From positions 130,945-194,944 of the forward strand of contig CAYPNP010000008.1 of assembly GCA_964412195.1 (NCBI GenBank): 64,000 bases of DNA. The letters run 5' to 3'. Every line of letters starts with the position of its first letter. Positions within the stretch are counted from its first letter, which is position 1. Made by a program: the position numbers and the translations under genes. The stretch comes from CAYPNP01 sp964412195. GTDB taxonomy: Bacteria; Acidobacteriota; JAAYUB01. The notes under the pieces are model-generated. The model worked only from the letters and a program-made list of their open reading frames with translations, was not told the DNA's origin and did not search any database. Shown piece by piece: positions 42,042-52,556 of the stretch.

Positions 42042-42055
42042 CCGCCGGAGCTTCC

Positions 42056-43975
42056 ATGCCGTTTGCCGCCGGTAGCTTCGATGTGATCGTGATCGGCGCC
42101 GGCCATGCCGGGTGCGAGGCCGCCCATGCCAGTGCCCGTCTGGGGGCCCGCACCGCCCTCGTCACCCAGAATCTCGAACTCATTGCCCAAATGTCCTGCA
42201 ATCCCGCGGTCGGCGGCATCGCCAAGGGCCACCTGGTGCGGGAGATCGACGCCCTGGGGGGCCTGCAGGGCCTCGTGGCCGACCGGACCGGCATCCAGTT
42301 CCGGCTCCTCAACCGTCGCCGCGGACCGGCGGTTCAGAGCCCCCGGACCCAGTCCGACCGGCTCCTGTACCGGCAGGAGATGAAGCGACGCCTCGAAACG
42401 GCGCCCGGCCTGCACCTCCTGCAGGGCGAGGTCGTCCGAATCCTGATGAAGGAGGGTCGCGCCACAGGGATCGTTCTCCACGACCAGCGCGAGTACCAGG
42501 CGCGCGCGGTGGTCCTGACCACGGGAACCTTCCTGAACGGCCTGATGCACATCGGCGAAACGCGGATCCCCGCCGGCCGGGCGGGGGAACCGCCCGCACT
42601 CGCGCTGGCGGCCCAGCTGCGGGAGATCGGCCACGCGACCGGCCGCCTCAAGACCGGCACGCCGCCGCGGCTGGACGGCCGCACCATCGATACCACCCGG
42701 CTGCTCCCCCAGACCGCCGACGAAGACCCCGTCTTTTTCTCTTTCCTGACCGAGCGGGCGGAACTGCCCCAGATCCTCTGCCACATCGTCTACACCAATC
42801 CGGAGGTGCACCGCCTGATCCGGGAAAACCTCCACCGCTCCCCCCTGTATTCCGGACAGATCACCGGCACCGGCCCGCGCTACTGTCCCTCCATCGAGGA
42901 CAAGGTGGTCAAGTTCCCCGACCGGGAGCGCCACCAGCTCTTCGTCGAGCCCGAGGGGCTGGACACCCACGAGGTGTACCTGAACGGCTTTTCCTCCAGC
43001 ATGCCCCTGGATGTCCAGTTGGCCATGCTGCGGGCCCTGCCCGGCTTCGAGCGCGCCGAGGTGATCCGGCCGGGGTATGCCATCGAATACGATTTCATCC
43101 AGCCCACCGAGCTGTTCCCGACCCTGGAGAGCCAGCGGATCGAGGGCCTCTTCCACGCCGGGCAGATCAACGGCACCAGCGGCTACGAGGAGGCCGCCGC
43201 CCAGGGCCTGGCGGCCGGCATCAACGCCGCCCGGCGGGCCGCAGGCAAGGAGGGCGTGGTCTTCGACCGGACCATGGGCTACATCGGGATCCTCATCCAG
43301 GACCTGGTCCGGCGGGGGGTCGACGAGCCCTACCGCATGTTCACGTCCCGGGCGGAGCTCCGGCTCCTGTTCCGGATCGACAACGCCGACGAGCGCCTGA
43401 CGCCCTTCGGCCGGGAGATCGGCCTGGTGGACGAGGCACGCTGGGTTCGCTTCCGGGACAAGTACGCCACCCTGGAGGGCCTCCAGGCCTACATCCGGGA
43501 AAAGACGGTGAACCGCTCCACCCCCGGCTGGGACGACCTGCCCGGGACGGTCCGGGCCGCGGCGGGAGACGGCAAGGCGCTGGCCCACCTCGTGAAGATG
43601 CCCGAGGTGCGGCTGCGCGACCTCCGGCCGGTGCTGGAGCGCGACGGGCTGTCTCCCCACGCCCTGCTGCTGGACCAGGCGGAGCACGACCGCAAGTATG
43701 CCGGCTACATCCGGCTGCAGAACCAGGATCTCGAGCGCCTGGCCCGCCGGAAGGCCCTGTCGATCCCCCCCAGTTTCGATTTCGATTCGGTGCCGTCCCT
43801 GTCGCGGGAGATGCGGGACCGCCTGCGCCGGTACCGGCCGGCCTCTCTCCTGGAGGCGGAATCAATCCCAGGCTTCACTCCCGCCGCCCTGACCGCCCTG
43901 TACCTGAGCCTGGAGGTGCTCCATCACGCTCCGGCCGCGGACTCCGGCGCTCCGGCAGGGGAGGAGCCGGAATGA
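42056..43975 (+). CDS. mnmG: tRNA uridine-5-carboxymethylaminomethyl modification enzyme MnmG
   Basis: MnmG (GidA) uses FAD with MnmE to install the cmnm5 group at the wobble uridine of certain tRNAs. The 639-residue protein starts with the FAD-binding VIGAGHAGCEAAHASARLG and continues MSCNPAVGGIAKGHLVREID, with the conserved catalytic-region RRRGPAVQSPRTQSDR and the late GTSGYEEAAAQGLAAGINAA. All family blocks and the C-terminal tRNA-binding helices are present. It leads the mnmG-rsmG-parA-parB order found near replication origins in many bacteria. Confidence 0.97.
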   Translation: MPFAAGSFDVIVIGAGHAGCEAAHASARLGARTALVTQNLELIAQMSCNPAVGGIAKGHLVREIDALGGLQGLVADRTGIQFRLLNRRRGPAVQSPRTQSDRLLYRQEMKRRLETAPGLHLLQGEVVRILMKEGRATGIVLHDQREYQARAVVLTTGTFLNGLMHIGETRIPAGRAGEPPALALAAQLREIGHATGRLKTGTPPRLDGRTIDTTRLLPQTADEDPVFFSFLTERAELPQILCHIVYTNPEVHRLIRENLHRSPLYSGQITGTGPRYCPSIEDKVVKFPDRERHQLFVEPEGLDTHEVYLNGFSSSMPLDVQLAMLRALPGFERAEVIRPGYAIEYDFIQPTELFPTLESQRIEGLFHAGQINGTSGYEEAAAQGLAAGINAARRAAGKEGVVFDRTMGYIGILIQDLVRRGVDEPYRMFTSRAELRLLFRIDNADERLTPFGREIGLVDEARWVRFRDKYATLEGLQAYIREKTVNRSTPGWDDLPGTVRAAAGDGKALAHLVKMPEVRLRDLRPVLERDGLSPHALLLDQAEHDRKYAGYIRLQNQDLERLARRKALSIPPSFDFDSVPSLSREMRDRLRRYRPASLLEAESIPGFTPAALTALYLSLEVLHHAPAADSGAPAGEEPE

Positions 43976-44012
43976 AATCCGGCGTCTGCATGACTTTCTC
44001 GAGAGGTTGACC

Positions 44013-44609
44013 GTGGCAACCGATCCCCTGGACCACATCCTGGACCGCTATATAGAGCTGCTCTACCACTGGAACCGCCGCGTGCGGCTGGTGGGGGAAC
44101 GCGATGCCGCCGAATTCCGGCGCAATCACCTGACGGAGGTCCGGGCCGTGCTGCCGGACCTGGCAGAGCCGGGCTGGAACCTCTCGGTCGACATCGGTTC
44201 GGGCAATGGCCTCGTCGCCATACCCCTGGCCGCTGCCTTCCCCGCCCGCCGGGTGGTGGCCCTCGAGCCGCGCCAGCGCAAGTGCGCCTTCCTCCGGCAG
44301 GCCGCGCGGGAGCTCGGCCTCGCCAACCTGGAGATCCGCCAGGAGACCCTGCAGGCCTTCGCCCCGCCACCGGGCGCCGCCGTGCTCTGGACAGCCCGGG
44401 CGCTGGAGATCCCCGCCGCTGATCTGCTCCGCGAGCTGGGGAAACACCCGGGCGGATGGCTCCTGCTGTTCACCGCCGCGGGGGCCCCCTCCGCGGAGGT
44501 CCTCCGGCTCGGCGGTGAGGGCCTCCCGGTGGTGTCCCGGCGCGCTTTCGGGGGCAAAACAACTCGAGAGGCTGTGCTGGCAAGGATTTCCGCTGGATGT
44601 TTCACGTGA
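44013..44609 (+). CDS. rsmG: 16S rRNA (guanine-N7) methyltransferase RsmG
   Basis: RsmG (GidB) methylates G527 of 16S rRNA with SAM. The product has HILDRYIELLYHWNRRVRLV at the N-terminus and SAM motif I DIGSGNGLVAIPLAAAFP (about residues 60-77), followed by PRQRKCAFLRQAARELGL. At 198 residues it is slightly short and its C-terminal end is divergent. I choose the GTG at 44013, six bases after GAGAGG; a TTG at 44007 is in frame. The stop codon lies inside a perfect parS palindrome, so the end of this gene and the centromere site have evolved together. Confidence 0.93.
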   Translation: MATDPLDHILDRYIELLYHWNRRVRLVGERDAAEFRRNHLTEVRAVLPDLAEPGWNLSVDIGSGNGLVAIPLAAAFPARRVVALEPRQRKCAFLRQAARELGLANLEIRQETLQAFAPPPGAAVLWTARALEIPAADLLRELGKHPGGWLLLFTAAGAPSAEVLRLGGEGLPVVSRRAFGGKTTREAVLARISAGCFT

Positions 44610-44613
44610 AACA
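44598..44613. promoter_or_regulatory. parS: Perfect parS centromere site
   Basis: TGTTTCACGTGAAACA, an exact 16-base palindrome identical to the consensus ParB-binding site. It spans the rsmG stop codon (TGA at 44607-44609) and lies 84 bases upstream of parA. ParB should load here, organise the origin region and may also affect parAB expression. Confidence 0.97.
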
Positions 44614-44697
44614 CTGACCCCGCTCCCCGCCTTCCGGAGTTTTTCCTTTCCCTCCCCGGGCGAGTGTGCTATTTTTGAAATCCTTTTGGGGCCGACC

Positions 44698-45480
44698 ATG
44701 AGCAAAGTGATCGCCATCGCCAATCAGAAGGGGGGGGTGGGCAAGACCACCACCGCCATCAACCTGTCTGCCTCCCTGTCGCTGGCGGAGATGAAGGTGC
44801 TGGTGCTCGACTGCGACGCCCAGTCCAACTGCACCAGCGGCCTCGGCATCGACCGCCGCCGCCTGCGCAAGAACATGTACCACGTCCTGGTGATGGGCGA
44901 GCCACTCGAGAACATCATCCAGCCCACCGAGATGGAGAACCTGTTCGTCGCCCCGGCCGATAAAAACCTCGCCGGTGCGATGATCGAGCTGATCGATGTC
45001 GAGGAGCGCGAATCCGTCCTGAAGAATCAGCTTCTGGCCGTCCGGGACCGGTTCGACTACATCCTAATCGATTCCCCACCAGCTATTAACCTATTGACCA
45101 TCAATAGTTTGGTGGCCGCCGATTCGGTGCTGATCCCGATCCAGTGCGAGTACTTCGCCCTGGAGGGCGTGTCCGAGCTGCTGGACACCCTGATCCGGAT
45201 CCGCCGCGGCTTCAATCCGCACCTCCGCATCGAGGGGATGCTCCTGACCATGTATGACGATCGCACCAACCTCTCGACCCAGGTGCGGGACGACCTGGTC
45301 AACTTCTTCCGCGATCAGGTCTTCCAGACCATCATCCCCCGCAACGTCCGGCTGGCCGAGGCGCCCAGCTTCGGCAAGCCGATCATCCTCTACGACGCCC
45401 GCTCCCGCGGCGCCAACGCCTACCTATCCCTGGCAAAGGAACTCCTCAACCATGATCACGAAACGCAAAGTGCTCGGTAA
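44698..45480 (+). CDS. parA: Chromosome partitioning ATPase ParA (Soj)
   Basis: A 260-residue Walker-type ATPase that segregates the origin region with ParB and parS. The deviant Walker A is QKGGVGKTTTAINLS (about residues 9-23), with the A' motif LDCDAQSN and the B motif ILIDSPPAINLLT. The later block QCEYFALEGVSELLDTL is typical of chromosomal Soj-type ParA. No N-terminal HTH domain is present, so it is not a plasmid-type repressor. The ATG at 44698 is chosen as the first that gives the family N-terminus MSKVIAIANQKGG. The parB start lies inside its last 29 bases. Confidence 0.97.
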   Translation: MSKVIAIANQKGGVGKTTTAINLSASLSLAEMKVLVLDCDAQSNCTSGLGIDRRRLRKNMYHVLVMGEPLENIIQPTEMENLFVAPADKNLAGAMIELIDVEERESVLKNQLLAVRDRFDYILIDSPPAINLLTINSLVAADSVLIPIQCEYFALEGVSELLDTLIRIRRGFNPHLRIEGMLLTMYDDRTNLSTQVRDDLVNFFRDQVFQTIIPRNVRLAEAPSFGKPIILYDARSRGANAYLSLAKELLNHDHETQSAR

Positions 45481-46300
45481 GGGGCTCGACGCCCTGCTGC
45501 CGTCGCCGTCGCTGGAGGGCGGCCCCCAGCAGGTGGACACCGATCTGCTCTATCCCAACCCGAAGCAGCCCCGTCTCCGCTTCGGCGGCGAGTCGCTTGA
45601 CGAGCTGGCGGCGTCGATCCGCGAGAACGGCATTGTCCAGCCCATTGTGGTCCGGGCCCGCGGGGAACGGTACGAGATCGTGGCCGGGGAGCGCCGCTGG
45701 CGCGCCGCGCAGAAGGCCGGCCTGACCCAGGTGCCCATCGTGGTCATGGACGTCCCGGACGACAAGATGCTGGAGCTGGCCCTCCTCGAAAACATCCAGC
45801 GCGAGGACCTGAATCCCATCGAGGAGGCCCGCGCCTACCGTATGCTGACGGACGAGCAGGGGCTCCGCCAGGAGGACCTGGCCCGCCGCCTGGGCAAGGC
45901 ACGGACCACCATCACCAACAGCCTCCGGCTGCTCCAGCTCCCGGAACCGGTCCAGCAGATGCTGGAGGAACGCCGCCTCTCCGCGGGGCAGGCCCGCCCT
46001 CTCCTGGGCATCCCCGACAAGGCCAGGCAGAAGAGCCTGGCCGAGGTGATCCTGGAGCGGGGCCTGTCCGCCCGGGAGGCGGAGAGGCTGGTCGCGCGCC
46101 TCCAGAAAGTGAAGCCCCGCGACCGGGCCAAGGAGCAACCCGACCCGCATGTCCTGGCCGCCGAGGAGAAGCTGGGCAACCGCCTGGCCACACGGGTGCG
46201 GATCGTGAGCGGCCAGCGGGGCGGACAGATCGTCATTCACTATTCCTCCCCGGACGAGCTCGAGCGCCTGTTCAACCTGCTCAGCCGTCTGGAAGACTAG
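45452..46300 (+). CDS. parB: Chromosome partitioning protein ParB (Spo0J)
   Basis: A 282-residue CTP-dependent clamp that loads at parS. The opening KRKVLGKGLDALLP is typical of chromosomal ParB. The CTP-binding domain contains GERRWRAAQKAG (about residues 74-85) and ENIQREDLNPIEEA (about 113-126). The helix-turn-helix that reads parS is in LARRLGKARTTITNSLRLLQ. The C-terminal dimer domain is present, ending in LERLFNLLSRLED. Its start overlaps the end of parA by 29 bases, so the ribosome site AAAGGA lies within parA and the two are coupled. Confidence 0.97.
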   Translation: MITKRKVLGKGLDALLPSPSLEGGPQQVDTDLLYPNPKQPRLRFGGESLDELAASIRENGIVQPIVVRARGERYEIVAGERRWRAAQKAGLTQVPIVVMDVPDDKMLELALLENIQREDLNPIEEARAYRMLTDEQGLRQEDLARRLGKARTTITNSLRLLQLPEPVQQMLEERRLSAGQARPLLGIPDKARQKSLAEVILERGLSAREAERLVARLQKVKPRDRAKEQPDPHVLAAEEKLGNRLATRVRIVSGQRGGQIVIHYSSPDELERLFNLLSRLED

Positions 46301-46310
46301 GAGTCAGACC

Positions 46311-46688
46311 ATGAAAAAGCCGGGCACCGAACTCGCGGGCTACCTCGGGCCGAAGGTTCGGATCCGGGGGGAGGTCTTCACCGAATCCACCCTCCGGCTG
46401 GACGGTGTCATCGAGGGCACCATCGTGGTCAAGGAGGAGCTGGTCATGGGCCCGGAGGGCCGCGTGAAGGGCAAGATCGTCGGTCACCGCGTCACCGTCG
46501 CCGGGACCGTTGAGGGCGACATCTACGCCCTGGGACAATTGGAGCTTCAGGCCGGCTCGACGGTCCGGGGCAGCATCTACGGCCCCAGGATCACCATCTT
46601 GACCGGCGCGTCCGTGGACGGCCCTTGCGTGTTCGGCAGCTTTTCGGAAGCCCTCATCGTGGCCGAGGCCAAGAAACACCCTTTGTAG
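46311..46688 (+). CDS. Bactofilin-family polymer-forming cytoskeletal protein
   Basis: A 125-residue protein consisting almost only of the bactofilin beta-helix, seen as regular short repeats such as VRIRGEVFTESTLRLDGVIE and GRVKGKIVGHRVTVAGTVEG. Bactofilins assemble into non-polar filaments without nucleotides and serve in cell shape, stalk or pole organisation; in Myxococcus they also hold the ParABS machinery in place. It begins ten bases after parB, so co-expression with parAB is likely and a similar scaffold role is attractive. That role is inference from position. Confidence 0.93.
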   Translation: MKKPGTELAGYLGPKVRIRGEVFTESTLRLDGVIEGTIVVKEELVMGPEGRVKGKIVGHRVTVAGTVEGDIYALGQLELQAGSTVRGSIYGPRITILTGASVDGPCVFGSFSEALIVAEAKKHPL

Positions 46689-46769
46689 AAAGTCCCGATC
46701 CTGTCAGGCTCGGGCCGGCCGGTCAACGGTCGCCGGTCCATTCCCAAACCAAGAAAGGAAACAACCCCC

Positions 46770-47171
46770 ATGATGGAGATCCACATCGACTTCCCCGGCG
46801 GCTCCCGGGTTAACGCCCAGGTGGGCCCGTACACCGTGACGACCGACCAGGCGGTGGCCGCGGGCGGCGAAGGAACGGCCCCCAATCCCTTCCAGCTGTT
46901 CCTGGCCTCCCTGGGCGCGTGCGCCGGCGTATACGTCCTTGGATTCTGCCGCCAGCGGAAGCTGCCCACCGACGGGATCCGTCTCGTCCAGCGGGTCCAT
47001 CCCGATCCGGCCACCGGCCTGATCGGCCAGGTGGAGATCGAGATCCACGTCCCAGAGGACTTCCCGCCCCACTACCATGCCGCGCTGGTGCGTTCGGCGG
47101 AGCAGTGCACGGTCAAGAAGCACCTGGAGAAGCCCCCCGCCATCGACACCATGGTGGTGGTCGGCGTCTGA
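46770..47171 (+). CDS. OsmC-family peroxiredoxin-like protein
   Basis: A 133-residue protein of the OsmC/Ohr superfamily, which reduces hydroperoxides with two cysteines. The catalytic cysteine is in FLASLGACAGVYVLGF (about residue 50) and the second in SAEQCTVKKHLEKPP (about residue 113); the arrangement matches the YhfA-like branch rather than Ohr. An additional cysteine lies in the GFCRQRK loop. ATG codons at 46770 and 46773 are both possible. It is probably cytoplasmic and part of oxidative-stress defence; the physiological substrate is not known. Confidence 0.88.
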   Translation: MMEIHIDFPGGSRVNAQVGPYTVTTDQAVAAGGEGTAPNPFQLFLASLGACAGVYVLGFCRQRKLPTDGIRLVQRVHPDPATGLIGQVEIEIHVPEDFPPHYHAALVRSAEQCTVKKHLEKPPAIDTMVVVGV

Positions 47172-47223
47172 TTCTCCCGCAGGGAACAAGGCGCTGGCCG
47201 GGCGATTCCGACCTTTTTCTCTC

Positions 47224-47278
47224 CCTCGACGCCCCTCCCCGCCCCGTCTCCCAGTCTCCCTGTCTCCCCGTCCGGAAT
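47224..47278. repeat. Low-complexity CCCGTCTCC spacer repeat
   Basis: A C/T-rich stretch of CCCGTCTCCCAGTCTCCC-like words between the OsmC gene and ffh. It carries the reverse complement of the words at 1267-1304, so the same simple repeat has been used twice in this window. Confidence 0.45.
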
Positions 47279-47304
47279 GGTTGGCAATGCCGAACGGGTT
47301 GTAT

Positions 47305-47310
47305 TACAAT
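47305..47310 (+). promoter_or_regulatory. Putative -10 element of ffh
   Basis: TACAAT in TTGTATTACAAT, 33 bases before the ffh ATG; no clear -35 box. Confidence 0.4.
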
Positions 47311-47343
47311 GCCCCCTGATTTTTCGCAGGAGCGCACGGCCGT

Positions 47344-48902
<1,559 letters not shown>

Positions 48903-48906
<4 letters not shown>

Positions 48907-50459
48907 CTTCTCTCGCCGACCTGCAAAGGGAGGAGCTGCCCGGAGTGGCCAAGGGGGCGGCTTTCACCCTGGCCTTCGAGTTCCTGGACAAGGTGCTCGG
49001 TTTCGCGTTCGTGATCCTGGTGCCCCGCCTCATCGGGCTGGCGGATTTCGGCATCTTCAACATCTGTGTTTCCATCACGCACCTCCTGACCACCGTCTCG
49101 CTGGCGGGCCTGTCCGTGGGGATCGTTCGCGAAGGCAGCATTCTGGCGCAACGGGAAGACTGGGGCCGCCTCCGGGGCCTCTTGCGCTTTTCCGTGCGTT
49201 TCAATGTGACGACCACCCTGCTGCTGGGAGCGGCCCTCGCCCTGGCCGCCCGTCCCGTAGCCGCCTGGTTCCTCCATTCTCCCGATCTCGCCTGGGCCCT
49301 CTGGGTGTCCGCGGCCACCGTCCCCTTCGTCGGCGGCGCGCTGGTCCTGGTACAGTTTTCCGTGTCGCTCCGGGTCGTGCGGCATGTGGCTATCGTCAAG
49401 CTGTTCTTCGAGTCGTCTCTCAAGATCCTCTTCTTTCTGGTCCTGTTCGCCGCGGGGCTTGGCCTGGGCGCGGCGCTGGGAGGCTTCTCCCTGTCCATGG
49501 CCATCTGCTACCTGATCGCCGCGTTCCTGCTGTGGCGCCTGCTGCGCAGGCTGCCCCCCGCTGCTCCCGCGCCCATCGACGGCTGGTCGCTGCTGCGATA
49601 CACGCTCCCGCTGGTCGGCCCCGCCCTGTATGCCAACATCATCCTCTGGGCGGACATCCTGCTGCTGGGGTACTACGTCGATAATCCGGTGGTCGGCCTG
49701 TTTTCCCTGGCCCTCAAGGTGACCTTCATCCCGGACGTGATCCCCAAGGCGTTCGCGGCGCCTGTGGCCCCCCGCCTGGCGGCGATGCTGGACCGGGGTG
49801 ATACGTCCTCCTGGCAGGAACTGTACCGCCAGGTGGGCCGCTGGTCGCTGGCGCTGGCGCTGCCTTGTTACCTTTTCCTGTTTCTCCGCTCCGGCCTCTG
49901 CCTGGAGGTGCTGGGGAAGGAGTTCGTGCCCGCCTCCCTCTACATGACCGTGCTCTGCCTGGGACCGCTGCTCGGCGCCGCCATCGGGCCGGCGGAATCC
50001 CTCCTGAACATGGGCGGCCACAGCCGGTGGCAACTCGGTAACAGCCTCGTGGCGCTGGCTTTCAACCTCGTCGCCGGCCTGATCATACTGCCTGGGAGCG
50101 GGGCGGGGGGAATGGCGTGGATCATCTCGGGCACGGTTTTCCTTTACGCCTTGATGATGGGCGTCGAGGTGATCGGCCTGTTCCGGTTCTTTCCCCTCTC
50201 GGCCGCCCAGTTCCGAGTCCTGCTGTCCGTGGTGCCGGGCCTGCTCTTCCTCCTGTACGTCCGGCACGCGCCGCTGGCCGCCGCACCCCGGCTGGAAATC
50301 CTTTTGGAGGGATTCCTGTTCGTGGGGATATACGTCGCTTCCCTGTTCCTCTTCAGCGTCAACGCCCGGGACCGCGAAATCATCGCCCAGATGCTCCGCC
50401 GGATGCGGGATCACCTCGGCCAGTCCGGACGGTCCGACCAGTCCGCAAAGTATCTGTAA
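48903..50459 (+). CDS. Lipopolysaccharide/oligosaccharide flippase family protein (Wzx-like)
   Basis: A 518-residue membrane protein with about 14 helices, of the polysaccharide flippase branch of the MOP superfamily. The opening VAKGAAFTLAFEFLDKVLGF and LVPRLIGLADFGIFNI fits Wzx/RfbX proteins (the G-x-x-x-F-G-x-F motif). It should move lipid-linked saccharide units across the inner membrane. The start ATG at 48903 overlaps the ffh stop (ATGA), an odd pairing of a housekeeping gene with an envelope gene. No glycosyltransferases are adjacent; the Wzm/Wzt set lies 24 kb away. Confidence 0.87.
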
Positions 50460-50569
50460 ATAACTGATTATAGAAAGCTTTTGAGCCTAACAAGGGTGGC
50501 TGTGTGACGTTTTTGTATGTACTGTCGAGTCCCGACGGCTGATCTCGGGGCCGGGCCAGACCGAGCGTC

Positions 50570-52516
50570 TCAACCGGCTGGAGCGGCCTCCCGACCGGAC
50601 GGACGCGGCAGATGAACGATGAAGTCGGCCCAGCTCCCATGCTCCGACAAAATTTCCAGCCGGCCCCCATGCCGCGCGATGATCTCCCGGCTGATGAACA
50701 GCCCCAGCCCCGATCCCTCCCGCTGCTGCCGGCCCTCCATCCGGATCCGGTAGAATTGCTGGGACAGCCGCGGGATTTCCTCGGCCGGGATCCCCAGCCC
50801 GTCGTTCCGGACATGCACCGCCCATCCGGTGTCTTCCTGCGCGCCAAAAACCCGGACCCGGCCCTTGGCGTACCCATACTTCACTCCGTTGCCGATCAGG
50901 TTGTAGAAGACGACCCGCATGAGGTTGGGGTCCGCGTCCAGCTCGAGCGTTTCCAGGGAGGGATCCAGCTCCAGGGTCATCTCGCCCCGCTGGAACGCCC
51001 CCGCCAGTTCCCGCTCGACGGTCTGGAGCACTTCCCAGTAGAGGTTGATCCGGGCCTTGTTCACCTCCAGCTTTCCCTTCTCGATCCGGGACAGGTCGAG
51101 GAAGTTCCGAATCATCCCCCGGAATTTCTCGAGGTAGTCCAGGATGGACTGGAGCACCTCGAGCTCCTCGCTCCCGAGCCGCTCCCAGAGGTCCTCCTTG
51201 AGGGTATGCGCGTCCAGGAGGATGACTCCGAGCATGTTGGAGAGCTCGTGGGTGACGAAGCCCAGCATTTCCGTGTAGTTGCGGTTGAGGATCTCGAGCC
51301 GCTGGTTGATCATCCGCAGCCGCTCATTGGCCCCCGTCAGGGACGCGTCCCGGTCCCGGATGGCCGCAATCATCTCGTTGAAGGCCGCCATCAGCTCGGC
51401 GGTTTCCAGGGAGGCGTCCGGCGGCGGCGCCATGCTCACGTCGAGGTCTCCGCCGTGCACCGCCCGCGCGGCGTTGCGCAGCCGCTGCAGGGGCGCCACC
51501 AGGGAGCGGCTCACGAAGTAGGACAGAACCACCGCCAGGAGGGCGCCCAGGAGGAAAATCCCCAGGTAGGAAGCGAGGATGCGGTTGCGCAGGCTCAGGT
51601 AACGGCTCTCCAGGACGCCGGCGTACAGCATCCCGACCGTCTTGCCTTCAGGCGACTGGAGGGGCCGGTACGCCGAGATGTACCACCGGTCGACCACCAG
51701 GGCCCGGTCGGTCCAGACCTGCCCGTGTACGTACACCCGCTCGAAGACCGCCTCCGAGACGGGGGTGCCCAGGGCGCGCTCGCCGCCCGGCCCCAAAACG
51801 TTGGTGGCGATCCGGACATCGCCCTGGAACAAGGTGACGGTCCCCAGCGGCTTCCCGCCGACAGTTTCCTGCCGGAAGACGAGGTCCCGGATCCCGTCCA
51901 CTACCGCGTTGTTGTGGTTCAGCACCCGGCCGCCGTACAGGAGGACGGCGGGCCTGCCGGGCTGCGCGGGCGCCGGCGCCCATGCCGCGGCGACAAGCAC
52001 TTCCGATCGGGAGAAGGCCCGGCCCTTCCCGGGAAACATCGGGAATTCCGTCCGGATCCGGTCCGCCAGCGGAGGATTTTCTTCCGTCAGCTCTTCCACC
52101 GGCACCAGCACGAATCCACTGCCCGCCGGCCGGCGGAGCAGGGGCGCCAGCCAGCCGGGCTCGCCGCTGACGGTGTTCCCCGACAGGATTCTTTCCCCGG
52201 GACCTCCGCCGGTTCGGAAGATCCCCCCCAGGTCAAAGGCGTTCTTCCGGGCCACGGTGCGGAACAGCAGGGCGGCTTCCTCCGGCGGGAGTTCGCCGCA
52301 GACCTGGCCGACGGCTTCCAGGACGGCGACGTCCTGCTCCGAGCGGGCGACCAGGAGGCGGTGCGCCGCCTGGAGGTCGGACTGGACTCGTTCCTGGGCT
52401 TCCCGGATCAGGGTGCGATGGAACCAGACGACGGAGGACAGCAGAGTCAGCGCCCCCAGCATGGCCAGGATGGCCAGGAAACGGACGAAGATCTTTCGTT
52501 GCAAGGGGTGATGCAT
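50570..52516 (-). CDS. Membrane sensor histidine kinase with Cache-like sensor
   Basis: A 648-residue kinase. Helix 1 (about 10-32) and helix 2 (about 288-312) enclose a 250-residue extracytoplasmic Cache-type sensor. HAMP follows (about 313-368, SLVAPLQRLRNAARAVHGGD). The phosphorylation helix reads FVTHELSNMLGVILLDAH (histidine near 425), and the ATPase has the N box LIGNGVKYGYA and G boxes NDGLGIPAEEI and EGSGLGLFISREI. HELSN differs from the usual HELRTPL. I use the ATG at 52516; an in-frame GTG at 52570 would overlap the rrf2 gene. It is the last gene of the yciO-rrf2-kinase run and has no adjacent response regulator. Confidence 0.92.
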   Translation of the reverse strand: MHHPLQRKIFVRFLAILAMLGALTLLSSVVWFHRTLIREAQERVQSDLQAAHRLLVARSEQDVAVLEAVGQVCGELPPEEAALLFRTVARKNAFDLGGIFRTGGGPGERILSGNTVSGEPGWLAPLLRRPAGSGFVLVPVEELTEENPPLADRIRTEFPMFPGKGRAFSRSEVLVAAAWAPAPAQPGRPAVLLYGGRVLNHNNAVVDGIRDLVFRQETVGGKPLGTVTLFQGDVRIATNVLGPGGERALGTPVSEAVFERVYVHGQVWTDRALVVDRWYISAYRPLQSPEGKTVGMLYAGVLESRYLSLRNRILASYLGIFLLGALLAVVLSYFVSRSLVAPLQRLRNAARAVHGGDLDVSMAPPPDASLETAELMAAFNEMIAAIRDRDASLTGANERLRMINQRLEILNRNYTEMLGFVTHELSNMLGVILLDAHTLKEDLWERLGSEELEVLQSILDYLEKFRGMIRNFLDLSRIEKGKLEVNKARINLYWEVLQTVERELAGAFQRGEMTLELDPSLETLELDADPNLMRVVFYNLIGNGVKYGYAKGRVRVFGAQEDTGWAVHVRNDGLGIPAEEIPRLSQQFYRIRMEGRQQREGSGLGLFISREIIARHGGRLEILSEHGSWADFIVHLPRPSGREAAPAG

Positions 52517-52556
52517 GGCGATTGACAGATTCCGGGCGCCCCCCGGCTGCGCTGTT

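Noticed and set aside
44206..44697. N-terminal extension of ParA reaching back through rsmG
   Set aside because: The frame is open but overlaps rsmG and the parS site; family members begin MSKVIAIANQKGG at 44698.
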